DNA of 64,000 nucleotides from Setomelanomma holmii. Taxonomy: Eukaryota > Ascomycota > Dothideomycetes > Pleosporales > Phaeosphaeriaceae. The stretch covers positions 830,668 through 894,667 of the forward strand of contig ML978154.1 in NCBI GenBank assembly GCA_010015745.1. Direction: 5' to 3'. Below, one piece after another: positions 1 to 15,109 of this stretch; the first letter of the stretch is position 1, and the number at the start of each line of letters is the position of its first letter. Made by a program: the position numbers and the translations under genes. The notes below the pieces were generated by a model. That model was not told the DNA's origin, ran no database searches, and saw only the letters and a list, made by a program, of their open reading frames with translations.

Positions 1-2775
1 AGGACTTATGAAGGGTACTCTGAAAAAGCAAGACAATGATTGGTAGTGAGTAAGAACAATTGGCAGCAGTAGTCTTTTGGAAAGTCCTCGGGTACATCAT
101 CGAGGCAGCGGACCGGACCAGACCTAAGATATAAGTGTCTTGCAGAAGCGGAGCGGACGCAGCAAGCACGCAGACGTCAGTGCGAGTGCGATCAGGTACT
201 CCCGTAGAGTAATGCAGAGCTAGACCATGTCAATTGGACCCGTTTCAGTTGACATGCATCATGGCAGTTAGCAATCCATGATCTGATCTGCCAGCGGAGC
301 CGGGCGTCTGAGAGTGGTCGAGCATGTAGACCCAAGTGGAGGCTTGTTTGAAGTCGTTCCGCTTGCGGCTACGTGCGGACGCAACAGAGACGTCCCGAGC
401 GAAACCCTAAGCAGGGTAGATTCGACTAAGGAGGTTTGCGCGCCGCGTTGTGTAAGGAATAAAATTCACACCCAGGTTCAGCAAAATAGTGACGGAATAC
501 TGGTAAGTGTCCGAGTCTGTGAGTGGTCCACAGCTTCCGAAGCAGTTTGGGTCGGCCACCTCGCCTCGTGTGCTAGTGTGCCAGCTAGAACCCAATTCAT
601 CACAGGTTCCATCAGGCAAAGCGGATCTGCGACCACGATTCCACGTTGATGCTGCAAAGGATGGCGCGTGGGGTGGCTTGCGCCGTTGAAAAGGAACCTT
701 GCTCGCAGGAGCCTGCAGCACCAAGCTTCCATCGCTAGGGTGGCCCTTCCATCTCCCAGTACAGGTCGCAGAATCGGCCTTGGGTGTTATATAGCCTCTA
801 TTAATGCCCCATCGCACTCCGCATGCTCTGCGCTGGACTAAGGAAATGGTAGGTCCCGCCGCGCTCCCCGTTGCGCGTTCCCCTCCCCGCTGGAGGTCTG
901 GCGTCGGCGAGATTTTGGGCCCTCTTTTCTCCCTCACCGATGGTATCCTCGTACGGCAGAGAACGCGAGTCCCCGGCACTGTCTGCAACTAAAACATCCG
1001 CAGGTAAGCTGTTGCGCAATGACAGATGCAGTTCCGCTATCTGCTACACACGGCTGCACGACATGGCTGCCGGACTGTGGCTGACGGGTGTACAACAGCA
1101 ACAGCATCGTTGACCTCTAGGATGTTAAAAGTAGTCAGCATACATCTCATTCTGCCCCGAGTCTCTTCAGGCTGGTGGCTTCTGTATCGCATGCGAAATG
1201 CTATATAATATTACGAAGGCATTGAGGTTGTTCGATGTGAGCCGTTCGGTCTCATCCACCCGCCTGATGACATCTTCCGTGTGGGCCCATCCATGCTTCA
1301 CATGTAACTCATCATACCTGGAACACATGTTCATATGCGATGAAGGGTCCATGGCCACTAATGTTTGAATTTGACATGCTCGACCAGTCCTATATCGATG
1401 GGTAATATACTGCCTCGTGGGGGTACTTCCTAAAGTGATGGGCCGTGCAGGTGCAGAAAAGTGTGCAGGTTCTCATGAACATGAAGACTGCAGTCTTCCA
1501 AGCCGTCTGTGATACGGTGCATACTCATATGACCGTACCAGGCTCTTGGTATAGTGGAAGTTGCGCTCGGTGCGTCTGACATGCGGAAGTGCTAAAGGAT
1601 ATAGATGAATGGCGAGTAGATGTAGTCTATAGTGGCACCCGTGGGCCAGGTTTTCCGATTCATGACCTTGCTTTCGTACGTGAGTATTCTTTGATGGCAT
1701 TCGGTTAAGGTGAGTTTCTGAGAACAATTGGGCATATTCCGCATCTCGATGTTTCATTCGCTACCGTACAATAGATTATGTACGGGGTGGACCAGGGGTC
1801 AAGATCTTTTGGGCGACTTGCATGCGCCATCACCACTAGGCAGGTACTTCGGAGGTAATCCTTCTCAACTATCGACTAGAAACCGGCTGGCATATGCATC
1901 TGGTGAGGACGTTGGCGCATGTCGCCGCGGCTGTAGTGAGGAGCTTGCACGATCAATGCAGCATTTTCACTCACAAGACCTGGGTGTAAGCATCGCGGCA
2001 TCGGGTGAAGAGCCCACCAAATGTTGAGCCGTTATGCCCTGAGCATAGCTGTTTGGTATCCAATCATGGTTGACGCTCACACACCACCATAACGTCACTA
2101 CAGGGCTGAGGTTCGCAGTCTTATACATCACGAAGCTGTCTTCCACAAGGATGGTCGATTTGTCACGCTGATCTGACTCTATTTCATAAGGCAAATCTTC
2201 GATGGGTGATGACCGTGATTCAGTTGGCACGCTGTATCATACGCTCAGGACTGTCGTTTCTGGTTGACCATAGGACGAATGACCTGCAACAGTATGATGT
2301 ACTTAGTGGTGCTGATAATTGATGTGAGGTTTGCATCCTCGTTTGATAGGCGTCGGCCCATCGCTGCTTTCATCTGTTAGGTCCGTCTACCGCATTCAGG
2401 CTGAACGTCCAGCAAGTAAGCCAAAGATACTAGCACAAGTGTGGTAGTTGTTCGTGCAACGGATCCAAATTCTCCGCCCCGAATTCCCCAGACCGACGGT
2501 ATGAAGCATTCGGCCAAAAAGTGCAGCCGAACTATTGGAGTCCTGGATTTACACGCTGTCAGCACACGTTGAGCCGGGCGTTACGCGAGGGTTTTTCGGT
2601 ACGATTCTGATGTATGCTGTGTTCGGGCCGTTCATGTTGTTGGGATGATTCACCGATGAGCATTAAGCATCAGTGCCGTTCTCCGCGCACTTCACGGTCG
2701 ACGCCCACACTAACCGCGAGCAAGAAGGGTTGTAGCCATTTACGGACACATATGTGCTTGGATTATACGTACTAA
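1..2775. other. Gene-free stretch at left edge
   Basis: I see no gene here. The reading frames present (longest about 190 codons, minus strand, positions 407-988) have random-looking composition, no recognisable domain and no convincing splice structure. No repeat, tRNA or transposon signature was recognised. The last part serves as the 3' flank of the glycerol kinase gene. Confidence 0.6.
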
Positions 2776-5220
<2,445 letters not shown>

Positions 5221-5223
5221 AAC

Positions 5224-6034
5224 ATGTCCGCGGACCCAACCTCGCCTCGTACGTCTACCTATTGGGCGTCCAGCTTCATAGCCTCAAGGTAAACTTGACT
5301 CAAGTCTTTCATGCATCCTCTCCATGTTGAATTCTCCTTTCCTCGATCTCTTCGTTGCTTTATGTTATTGGCCACTATCCATGCGCGCTTTCCTTGCTCT
5401 TGGCTCTTTTTTCTGCTTCTCATTGTCAGATTTGATACACTTCGTTCGAAGGCTTCAAGCTGGTCTTTTCCAGCTTCCTCAATCATCCTTCATTCCATCA
5501 GAATTCACATACTTCGCCGTATATGCGCCCTCCCTAATATCGGATTCATATATTTACGGACTTTTGCATGTCTTCACCGCAGTCGCCAATCCATCACTTC
5601 AAGTACTCCTTGATGCATGTCGGATGCTTCCTCCAAGGTCAAGATCCGCTCTTGCCGACTACATACACAATGATCGTCAGATGCAAATATGCGGCGCCAA
5701 TAATCCACACAAGGCTCGAGGTCAAAGATGGGTTTCTATAGACTGTCAGGCTCTCGCCGTCCTTGATCGATTCTCATGCAGACGCAAGAGCTGGAAAAGA
5801 TTCGACCCTTTCAAGAGATCTCTAAGAACCCCAGAGAAACTACTCTATACTTTGTTTTGCTCCAAAGTGCTTGAAGAGCGACCTTTGGATTGCCTTTCGT
5901 TGAGACAATGGGTCGCGTTGTGTCGGGCGTTGCAAGGATTTCGACCCAAAACTGAAAGTCTCCCGGCATCCTCCTGCGGGGTACATATAACCATCTGCAG
6001 GCGACGCTTCGGGCGTAAACATGCTAGGATGTGA
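5224..6034 (+). CDS. Doubtful hypothetical ORF
   Basis: Not recognised. An ATG at 5224 opens a short reading of about 22 codons (MSADPTSPRTSTYWASS...) that runs into a GTAAAC splice-donor-like sequence at 5290. Downstream, a stop-free frame of 236 codons covers 5324-6034. The first 300 bases of that frame are pyrimidine-rich, which looks more like leader or promoter DNA than coding sequence. The protein shows no family motif. It may be a small spliced gene, a long 5' leader, or chance. Listed so the reader knows the open frame exists. Confidence 0.2.
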
Positions 6035-6137
6035 TTAACCATCGGACACTAATTCGTTACCACGTCGTTGGAAGGCCGCAAGGCTGAAGATGAAGACGAA
6101 GAGGGCAGGAGGGGTGTTGCACAACATCAAGAGGAGG

Positions 6138-6146
6138 TATATATAT
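6138..6146 (+). promoter_or_regulatory. TATA box of P450 gene
   Basis: TATATATAT lies about 75 bases before the P450 ATG, a usual distance for a core promoter element. Inferred from position and sequence only. Confidence 0.5.
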
Positions 6147-6218
6147 CGATAGACTCTTCTGCATAGTCATTATCACTCTCTGTCTTCTCTGGCTGCTAGA
6201 ATTCACACCACGCTCATC

Positions 6219-8031
6219 ATGGAGATACCTCGCTATGCACTGCTAGGTGCGCTACTTTTGTACGCCTGTTATCGCCTCATGCGCATCGGGAAACGACCCA
6301 AGGACTTCCCACCAGGCCCACCTACGCTGCCAATCCTCGGGAACATACATCTTGTGCGCGTCACTTTACCCCGGATATGAATCCGCTAATTGAAGCAGAT
6401 GGCAAAGAATGAACCACATATACAATTCCAGAAGTGGGCGCAAGAATATGGCTCAGTGTATTCGTTGATGCTCGGCACCAAAACCATGATTGTACTGTCT
6501 AGCGACAAGGCTGTCAAGGACTTGTTGGATAAGAAGAGTGCAAACACGAGTGCGAGACCTGACTTGTACACTGGGCAGACTCTGATGAGTGGTGGGAAGA
6601 GAATGGTCATGATGGTATGAGGGATGCTGCATGTCCTGTAGCAGCGCAGCTAATGCTCACACAGACATATGGATCGCCCTGGAGAACGGTAAGCTCGCAT
6701 TTGCCTTGATGAAGTGTCGAACGACTAACAAAATCACAGATTCGCAAAGTGTACCACAATGCCTTGCACGTCAACAAATCTGCCGAATATGTTCCTTACC
6801 AGGAAATTGAGAACAAACAGCTCCTGTACGAAATGATGACTGACCCTTCAGACTTATTGGAACACTTTCGGAGATACTCCTCATCGCTTGTCACGAGCAT
6901 TGTGTTTGGGTAAGCCCGTCACATCCCACACACTTTCGCCCAGACTTACCATGCGTGCATAGTTTCCGATGGCCATCTTTCAACGACCCTCTTCTTCAAA
7001 CTCTCTTCCGCAATCTTGACAACTACGTCCACCTTAACGCTACTGGCGGTGCAGCGCTCGCAGATTTCTACCCGATCCTCCGATACCTTCCAACATGGAT
7101 CTCAGCACACAAGCGCAAAGCACTCAACCACTACAACCACGAAATTAAGCTGTACACTAATCTCTACCGCAAAGTCAAAGCCTCACTCCTCGCAGACCCA
7201 CAAGCTCGACCCTGCGTCATGAAAGACATAATCGCATTACAAAAAGAACAAGGCTACTCCGACGAATACGCCTCCCACATCCCCGGCCAACTCTGGGAAG
7301 CAGGAAGCGACACCACCTCAACCCAGCTCTACGGCTTCATACAAGCACTCCTCCTGTATCCCGAAATCCAGCGCAGGGGACAATCCGAACTCGACGCCGT
7401 TATTGGATCAGACCGCATGCCAACGCTAGACGACATGCCCAACCTGCCATATGTACGTGCCTGCGTGAAAGAATGTCTGCGTTGGTTGCCAGCTGCTATC
7501 CTCGGCGCCTTCCCACACGCTGCAAGTGAAGATGATATGTACATGGGTTACAATATTCCCGAAGGCGCTATCATCCTGCTAAACACATGGACGATCCACC
7601 GCGATCCCGTACGCTACGAGAATCCAACTGTGTTCAATCCAGACCGGTATATCGGCGATACGAGCACGTCTGCCGAGTCCGCGACCAGCATAGATGTGTC
7701 GAAACGCGATCATTTTGGCTTTGGTGCCGGGCGGAGGATTTGTCCTGGGATGAATGTTGCGGATCGGAGTATGTTGCTAGGGATTGCGCGCATCTTTTGG
7801 GCGTTTGAGATCAAGCCCAAGGTTGGGAAGGATGCAAAGGTGGAGATGCCGGTGCAGGATGACTTCGTGCCAGGGTTCGTGGCGATTCCCAAGCCATTTG
7901 GGGTTGTGGTCACGCCGAGGAGTGAGGATAAGAGAGAGATTGTTTGCGAGGAGTGGGAGAAGGTGAGGCAGGGGTTGGGTGCAGATGGGCAATTTTTGAC
8001 GGGCTTGGTGAGAAATGGTGGCGTGATGTGA
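6219..8031 (+). CDS. Cytochrome P450 monooxygenase
   Basis: Membrane-bound heme monooxygenase. The model has five exons: 6219-6353, 6399-6614, 6665-6688, 6740-6909 and 6963-8031, giving 537 residues, normal for a microsomal P450. The N-terminus is a hydrophobic anchor ([12 protein letters not shown]) followed by the proline hinge [13 protein letters not shown]. Later come the I-helix AGSDTT (about residue 294), the ExxR motif in KECLRW (about 350), FNPDRY, and the heme loop [12 protein letters not shown] with its cysteine ligand (about 431). Exon 3 is only 24 nt (TYGSPWRT), but its splice sites and phase are clean. Intron 1 uses a weak donor, GTGCGC. The N-terminal half resembles O-methylsterigmatocystin oxidoreductase-type (CYP64-like) enzymes, but the substrate cannot be told. 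No biosynthetic cluster surrounds it. Confidence 0.92.
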
Positions 8032-8263
8032 GGGCTTGTGAGTGTTTGTCAAGCATCTAGTGGGAAGCTTGAGATAGCCTTACTGGATTATTAAAAGATA
8101 GTGCAGGCTCCTATGTCCTGCGCCTTATGACTTATGAATTATGAATTATGAAGCAACTAGTTACACCCACTATATACACATGCTGAAAGCTGACAAAAGC
8201 GCCTTACCCATCGTGACGGTAATGCTGGAATTGGGAGATACACCAAAGAATTGCGGATCAAAA
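8032..8263. other. Convergent 3' ends
   Basis: Shared downstream region of the P450 and the DUF3429-like gene. It holds a small imperfect repeat (atgaattatgaattatga near 8133) and no gene. Confidence 0.5.
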
Positions 8264-9425
8264 TCACTTCCTCGACTTATTATCGTTCGTCTCACCACTA
8301 CGACTATCACCGCCAGCATCGTCCTTCTTCTTTTGAGCGCGAGCTGCTTGGTCTTCTGCGAGTGCCTCCTCAGATCCCTCCTTGAACACCTTCGCACGAT
8401 CAACGGACCCAGGAATATGATCGGGGAGTTCGCCTCGTCCGATCAGAGTGATAACGATCGACGCGCCGACGATGAATGTGAGAATAAAGCGGTAGGTACG
8501 ATACCACTCGGGCGTCCAGCCTCTTGTGGTCGCTCGAATGTCAACGTAGTACAGGGCAACGAAACCCATGAACTGTGTGATGAGGGCGCCTTCGATGGGC
8601 ATGAGGATGGTGCTCCACGCTACTGCTGGCGCGACTACGCCAATCGCGTATCGCTTGTAGCCCTGATAGCCACCAAATCTAGGCATTATCAATTAGTGGA
8701 TGTCAAGGTTTCTCGAATCTTGGTGGTACATACCCTGCCCACTCGAGACCCCAATGAATAGCTCCGAGGAAAGAAAGAATCGAGGCTCCGTAACCGATCT
8801 GCAGGGGCTCAAGCAAGTGTAGCAATTGCGTGGCATTCTTCTCGTTCAACAGGTAGCCGTAGCCTGCAACAGAGTGGTTGATCTCCCACGCGCAGTATAC
8901 TGTCGTAATCGAGGTCGCAAGGTATGGGATCGTGCCCGCCAAACCCATGTAGTAAGCCTCTCGAGGCACTTCGCTGAGGTTGAAAGTTTCGCGAACAGTA
9001 GCCTTTGAACATCAGCTACCTCGTGTTCCGTGAGCCCCAAAATATTATGCACTTACCACGTCATGCTTCATACCAGCCATCATATCAACTTCATTCGGTT
9101 TCTCCTTGTCCTCGACACCGACCTCACCGAACATGGCATGAGTGGATGATGTTGCCGAGACTGTCTCAGGCGTCGCCTTGAGCTTTTCTTGCGCGTAATG
9201 CTTCTCTGCCTCTTGCTGTTTCTCCGTGATGGTTCTGCGCGCAATTGTTGATTGGATGGGCTTCGCGAGAGCTAGACCGGTTATCCTGGGCCTCTTTGAA
9301 GCCAGTGATCCGAATTGAGTTGTCCAATGCAATATTGGAGTGGTTCGTTGAAAGCTTGCGGCTGGACGCGTAGCTGGTGCGCCCAAGGATCGCAGCGCGA
9401 CACGCGAGGCTCCGTTGCGCAACAT
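8264..9425 (-). CDS. Mitochondrial inner-membrane protein, DUF3429 (TMEM69-like)
   Basis: Three minus-strand exons, 9425-9057, 9002-8734 and 8678-8264, encode 350 residues. The first 70 residues are rich in Arg, Ser and Ala with few acids (MLRNGASRVALRSLG...), as in a mitochondrial targeting peptide. Exons 2 and 3 hold several hydrophobic segments, including a block around YMGLAGTIPYLATS, SFLGAIHWGLEWAG and the loop FGGYQGYKRYAIG that spans intron 2. This pattern matches the DUF3429/TMEM69 family. The C-terminus is charged (Lys, Asp, Ser). The family's molecular function is not established. Donors GTAAGT and GTATGT and both reading-frame joins are clean. Confidence 0.85.
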
Positions 9426-11101
9426 TTTGGTGGAGCTCTGGGTGGGGATGGAGTTATGAGTCGAGACAAGCTGAGGATCACACAGAGCAAGCAGCACTTG
9501 GCGCTTGGGAGCTGAAGAGAAGAAGAGGAGATTCAGCTCCGGAAGTTGCGGTTCGCAGGTGCCCCGTCCCCGCAAAGTCAAGCAAGCTAGAAACTGACGT
9601 CATGGCAGCTTCGCGATAGCGCGCGGCGCTAACTTGGCAAACGTTCCCATCGTTGTTGCGAACTTTGTTATCGCTACGTACCTAGGCCCACAAAAAGCAA
9701 TCTGGATAACTCCGTGGAGGCCGATTTCATGGTTAGTTCTTGATCGAGATTCGAGCGTTCTCGTGAAGCTCCAAGCAGGAGATCGGGAAGCGAAGAATGC
9801 TCTTTAGTGTTGTGATTCATGGAGAGACGACAGTATGAGAACAAGTCTTATAGAAAAAGATCGTTAATCATCCTTCTATACACTTCGTCCTTTACCCTAC
9901 GCTATATGCTATTAGCGTTACCTTCGACGTGCCCCCAGTCCAGATCTACGGCATACCAGCTGGTCATTCACGGGAAGGGGAAAACGCTACTATTCCAGTA
10001 GCAGAGTGTCTCAAGAAGTAAAGCAGCTTCAGGAACATTATTGCAATCATAGAAAATGCCATGCAAGTCGTAGAGCGTATCTCAGCTGCTGAATATCCTA
10101 TCTAGGCTGTCTCCAGTGCACTGAACTGGAGTAGACTGCGACAGCATTCATGCCTGCGCTGACAACTCTGGAGGCATCAGCACGGAGTTAACATCGGTCC
10201 CAATATATAGTTTCCTCGATTGCTCAAACATGCTTTCAACCATCTATGATCGCGAAACGTTGTGTTGTGTTCGTGATATGAAAGCAAGCGTTTGCCGCGA
10301 GCTTCATGAACATATATCAATCGACAAGAGGCAACAAATTTGCGCTGTCAATCAAGATGCTTCCATGATCCAGAGTCCGAGGCACACATTTTACTCTGCT
10401 TGAAATGAGGAAATTGGCGATTGACTCAGAAGGCTGAGTGCTTTGCTCGTGCCCATACTGAAGCCTAGAAATCCTTGCATGGTGTCTTAAGGCTTCGGAA
10501 ACGGACGGCTACGATTTACTGACATTATTGCAACGATCATGTTGAAGTCGAGATGCCATAACGCAAACTTGACAATCTATGTGAAGTGGCTCCCTCGTGC
10601 CATCATTCGAGCTCTGATGGCGGTCGCTAACACGATGGCGGGGCTGCCCCTCGCTTAGTGGACCGTTTGCGGTCATGGTGGGGCGAATAGCTCTGACATT
10701 CCGTCATAGGCCGTCAATTCGAAGGCCAGCGAAAAATTACCAGCAACGAGCGATATACGGCACGGGCTGCGAAAATTGCTGCAATGGGGGTAATTGGGTG
10801 AGAACGCTGGGCTGTTTGCCCCAGCAGGTTGCTAGGCAGCTGGCCATGGTGGGCCCTAGTTGTTACCAGAAGGGTGTAGAAGGGTCCTAGCGTCCGTAGA
10901 ATCACATCGAAAACAACCGAAGCTTCGAACTTTTAACACGATAAAAGCTCTTCCGCCGCCTCCAGTGCAGCCATCCACTTCACTCTACAACTCAACCGCA
11001 AAGCCTCACCTATACCCAAGTCAACCGACTTCTGTGAGCAACTCCAACGATTTTCTTAATCCTCTTTGATACCCCACTACACAGTTTCACAACCACACAT
11101 C
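9426..11101. promoter_or_regulatory. Intergenic region upstream of HSP70
   Basis: About 1.7 kb between the divergent DUF3429-like gene and HSP70. No credible gene is seen. Both promoters should lie here, with the HSP70 leader in the last 150 bases. Confidence 0.5.
10919..10926 (+). promoter_or_regulatory. Possible heat-shock element half (GAAnnTTC)
   Basis: GAAGCTTC, two inverted nGAAn units, lies about 175 bases before the HSP70 ATG. Two direct GAA units also occur near 10870-10881. A full three-unit HSF site is not present, so this is suggestive only. Confidence 0.3.
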
Positions 11102-11524
11102 ATGTCTTCCTCAGGCCCTGCGATCGGTATCGATCTGGGTACCACGTACTCTTGCGTGGGTATCTTCAGAGATGACCGCATCGAAATCATTGCCAACGAC
11201 CAGGGTAACCGCACAACACCGTCGTTCGTCGCCTTCACAGACACCGAGCGTCTCATCGGAGACTCTGCGAAGAACCAGGTCGCCATGAACCCCACCAACA
11301 CAGTCTTCGACGCAAAGCGCCTCATCGGCCGCAAGTTCGCCGACGCTGAGGTGCAGGCCGACATGAAGCACTTCCCCTTCAAGGTCATTGACAAGGGCGG
11401 CAAGCCAGTCATCCAGGTCGAGTTCAAGGGCGAGGATAAGACTTTCACACCCGAGGAGATCTCATCTATGGTCTTGACCAAGATGAGGGAAACTGCCGAG
11501 TCCTACCTCGGAGGCACCGTCAAC

Positions 11525-11562
<38 letters not shown>

Positions 11563-11728
11563 GCAGCGCCAAGCTACTAAGGACGCCGGTCTCATTGCTG
11601 GCCTCAACGTCCTCCGTATCATCAACGAGCCTACCGCTGCTGCCATTGCCTACGGTCTTGACAAGAAGACCCAGGGTGAGCGCAATGTCCTGATCTTCGA
11701 CTTGGGCGGTGGTACCTTCGATGTCTCC

Positions 11729-11760
<32 letters not shown>

Positions 11761-12242
11761 CAAGTCGACTGCCGGAGACACTCACTTGGGTGGTGAGGAC
11801 TTCGACAACCGTCTCGTCAACCACTTCACCAACGAATTCAAGCGGAAACGTGAGTTTTACCCGAATTCGAGTACATTCAGCATATGCTAACAGCTCTTTA
11901 GACAAGAAGGACCTCACCTCCAACGCCCGCGCCCTCCGCCGTCTGCGCACCGCCTGCGAGCGTGCCAAGCGTACCCTGTCCTCCTCTGCACAGACCTCCA
12001 TTGAGATCGACTCCTTGTTCGAGGGTATCGACTTCTACACCTCAATCACTCGTGCCCGCTTCGAGGAGTTGTGCCAGGACCTCTTCCGCTCCACCATGGA
12101 GCCAGTCGAGCGTGTCCTGCGTGACGCTAAGATCGACAAGTCCTCCGTCCACGAGATTGTCTTGGTCGGTGGTTCCACCCGTATCCCTAAGGTCCAGAAG
12201 ATGGTCTCCGACTTCTTCAACGGCAAGGAGCCCAACAAGTCC

Positions 12243-12274
<32 letters not shown>

Positions 12275-13103
12275 TGCCGTCCAGGCCGCCATCTTGTCTG
12301 GTGATACTTCATCCAAGTCCACCAGCGAGATCCTGCTTCTCGACGTCGCGCCGCTCTCCATCGGTATTGAGACTGCTGGTGGTGTCATGACTGCCCTCAT
12401 CAAGCGCAACACCACCATCCCCACCAAGAAATCCGAGGTCTTCTCCACCTTCAGCGACAACCAGCCTGGTGTGCTCATCCAGGTTTACGAGGGTGAGCGT
12501 GCTCGCACCAAGGACAACAACTTGCTCGGCAAGTTCGAGCTCACTGGCATCCCACCTGCGCCTCGTGGTGTTCCCCAGATCGAGGTCACCTTCGACGTCG
12601 ATGCCAACGGTATCATCAATGTCTCTGCCCTTGAGAAGGGTACCGGCAAGACCAACAAAATTGTCATCACCAACGACAAGGGCCGTCTGTCGAAGGAGGA
12701 GATTGAGCGCATGTTGGCTGAGGCCGAGAAGTACAAGGCTGAGGACGAGGCTGAAGCTTCGCGCATCTCGGCTAAGAACGCTCTCGAGTCGTATGCTTAC
12801 TCGCTCCGCAACACTCTCAGCGACTCCAAGGTCGACGAGAAGCTTGATGCCGGCGACAAGGAGAAGCTCAAGGCTGAGATTGACAAGACCGTTGCCTGGT
12901 TGGACGACAACCAGACCGCCACCAAGGATGAGTATGAGTCGCAGCAGAAGGAGCTTGAGGGTGTTGCCAACCCTATCATGATGAAGTTCTACGGAGCTGG
13001 TGGTGATGGTGGCATGCCTGGTGGCATGCCCGGCGGCGGCATGCCTGGAGGTGCTCCTGGCGGCCACTCCGATGACGGCCCAACCGTCGAGGAGGTAGAC
13101 TAA
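11102..13103 (+). CDS. SSA1: Cytosolic Hsp70 chaperone (SSA type)
   Basis: ATP-driven chaperone of the cytosol and nucleus. Two exons, 11102-11849 and 11902-13103, give 649 residues. All three Hsp70 signatures are present: [11 protein letters not shown] near the start, [14 protein letters not shown], and [14 protein letters not shown]. The C-terminus has GGMP-type repeats and ends in EEVD, the cytosolic tail that binds TPR co-chaperones, so this is not the ER or mitochondrial form. The intron (donor GTGAGT, acceptor CTTTAG) splits the codon for His in KRKHKKDL. Codon use is strongly biased to C-ending codons, as expected for a highly expressed gene; this also creates long open frames on the opposite strand that are not genes. 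The gene symbol follows the yeast family. Confidence 0.97.
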
Positions 13104-13735
13104 GCGCATCACCTTCAGCTTCTTTTCGTTCGTCTCATATTCCAGCATAGACCTTTTCTGGGCGGTAGTTCCTCGGAGTTTTCGGCTGACAGAGCCATGG
13201 TTCCTTTTTTCATGCATCGGATGAGTTACGATCACCATGAGTGGGGTAAAAGTTTGACGATGGGGAGTGTATGCTCCGCTGGTGGGATACAATATCCTGA
13301 GTAGAGTTGAACGAGAATCAAATAATACTTCAAACACTGTCCTCTTGGCTGCCTGTGAGACAACCTTTTCAATTAATCATCCCCGACCCATAGTTGATTC
13401 GCCAATGCTGTCATATTGCCAACGGGACCTCGTTACCTTGCGAGCTTGATGCCTAGTTTTTAATTCGAGTATTTGTGGGAAGGATTGAACTTGAAAGAAT
13501 AACCTTACAACAACGTGAATGCTTGTGCATGTATTGCGATACAATCCACCTCGAGAGTTTCGCCATGACGTGTAGAGAAAGATCCGCCATGAGAGTAGAG
13601 TGGTGCGTACACCGGGTATATTCCATGCTTTTGTACATACGCCTAATCCACAACCTTGACCACCGCGACGCTTATTGGTATCTTCCTCAGCCTAATACCT
13701 TCCACGTCTATCAAACTCTCAGCCCCTTGCCCCAA
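13104..13735. other. Convergent 3' region of HSP70 and the CX9C gene
   Basis: Downstream sequences of two convergent genes. I see no coding feature. Confidence 0.5.
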
Positions 13736-14341
13736 TTATTGCCCTCCCTCCTTACCACCACTACCCATCCCAAACGCCCCTACCACCTCCTCCCCCTCGC
13801 CCCTCACCCTCCACACATCCTCACTACTCGGCCCTGCCCTCACCCTCTCCTCCTTCTCCCTATACCGATCCTGCACCATGCGCTCCTTCAGCTCGCGCGG
13901 ACTATAACTATTCTTCACCCGCATGCAGAACCAGAAATCGTTCCAGTGCTCCGAACACGAGCGTAGCTGGCCGTACCGGTATATGTCGTTGAAGTGTCCA
14001 CCCAGGGAAGAGCAGTAGAAAGCGCTGTCGAAGGCGGCGCGGCAGGACATGGTGCGCGGGAGGTGTGGATCGAAGGGGGTGTCGGCGTAAGAGGGAGATG
14101 CGGTGTGGGGTGAGGCAGGTGAAGTTGTGCTGAGGGTTGAGGGGGCGAGGTGTGGGTGGGCGGCGTAGAAGTCGGGGTCGTGAGGGGCTGTGTCTTGTTG
14201 CGACGGCGGTGGAATTGAGGGTTCTTGCTGCGGTGGTGTTTGTGCCGGCCGTGGTATTGAGATTGGTTGCTGTGCTTGTGCTTGGTCTTGCTGTTTGGCA
14301 TCGGCGCCTGCGCCGGGGCTGGAGAAGGGCCACAGTCCCAT
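13736..14341 (-). CDS. Twin CX9C protein, EMI1/DUF3128-like
   Basis: Single exon, 201 residues. The first 95 residues are a Pro/Gln/Ser-rich disordered region. Residues 98-143 form the conserved domain, with Cys100-X9-Cys110 and Cys129-X9-Cys139 (SCRAAFDSAFYC and SCSEHWNDFWFC). This is the twin CX9C coiled-coil-helix arrangement of proteins oxidised by Mia40 in the mitochondrial intermembrane space, and the surrounding residues resemble yeast Emi1 (DUF3128). In yeast, EMI1 is linked to early meiotic gene induction and mitochondrial DNA maintenance; the role here is inferred. The gene is head to head with VPS13. Start ATG and stop are clear. Confidence 0.85.
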   Translation of the reverse strand: MGLWPFSSPGAGADAKQQDQAQAQQPISIPRPAQTPPQQEPSIPPPSQQDTAPHDPDFYAAHPHLAPSTLSTTSPASPHTASPSYADTPFDPHLPRTMSCRAAFDSAFYCSSLGGHFNDIYRYGQLRSCSEHWNDFWFCMRVKNSYSPRELKERMVQDRYREKEERVRAGPSSEDVWRVRGEGEEVVGAFGMGSGGKEGGQ

Positions 14342-15109
14342 CGTAGAAGGTATGACTGTAGAGTAGGCGTGTATGAGTACCGTTGCGATCAGTTGCTCAA
14401 CTACTCAGGCATTCAATTGATAGCTGTAATCTTTCCGTATTGATGGAAGAGTTGGAGCTGATCCGTCGCCAGGTCAAAGTCCACCGATAGGGTCGGTACG
14501 ACGTGCGTGGTCGTATGCGACTGCTGATTGTGACCCGATGTCTTGAAGAACGGTCGTGATATTGGTATGCATACAGCTGGTCTGATACTGTCAAAAGTTC
14601 CATACTAGAAACGCGGGATGGAGGCTCAAACTTCCAGCGAATCATCGTTGAGACGGCCCGCACCTCAGCTGTCAAATCATGTACGCGCAGCGAGGAACTC
14701 AAGAATCTTACGTCATGCATACCTGCTAGTCGCGCTTGCATCTGCCTTGCAGTGATCGCTGTATCTCCACCTCGACAGCTTTGTGCGCTGACTCAATTCC
14801 AGGTCGTGTCTCGTACGCCTGGCCATTTTGAGTTTCTTCACTTCGCTACTCTCCTTGCGACCATCTTAGTCCTCGGTAATACTTGACGCACAGCACGAGC
14901 GCAGGACCCAGACACAGTCCTGTTGCTGCACCCCGCCTTCTGTTTACAGGTTACGATACCCATAGTCACACTGTTTCTGCGCACTCACGACTCTTCCCCA
15001 TGACTTCTCAAGGTCCGACGACGTAACAAATCTCCCCTCTACAACCCCGCCACCCCTACTACCTCATATCTCCACACCGCGACCCGCGTAACGGTCCGCA
15101 CCCGCCACC
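14342..15109. promoter_or_regulatory. Bidirectional promoter region, CX9C gene / VPS13
   Basis: 768 bases between two divergent ATGs. It must hold both promoters and leaders. The VPS13 start sits in an ideal context (gccaccATG). No gene is seen. Confidence 0.5.

Noticed and set aside
407..988. 193-codon minus-strand frame near the left edge
   Set aside because: Random amino-acid composition, no domain and no splice context.
12309..13337. 342-codon open frame antisense to HSP70
   Set aside because: Shadow of the strongly biased HSP70 codon use; no domain of its own.
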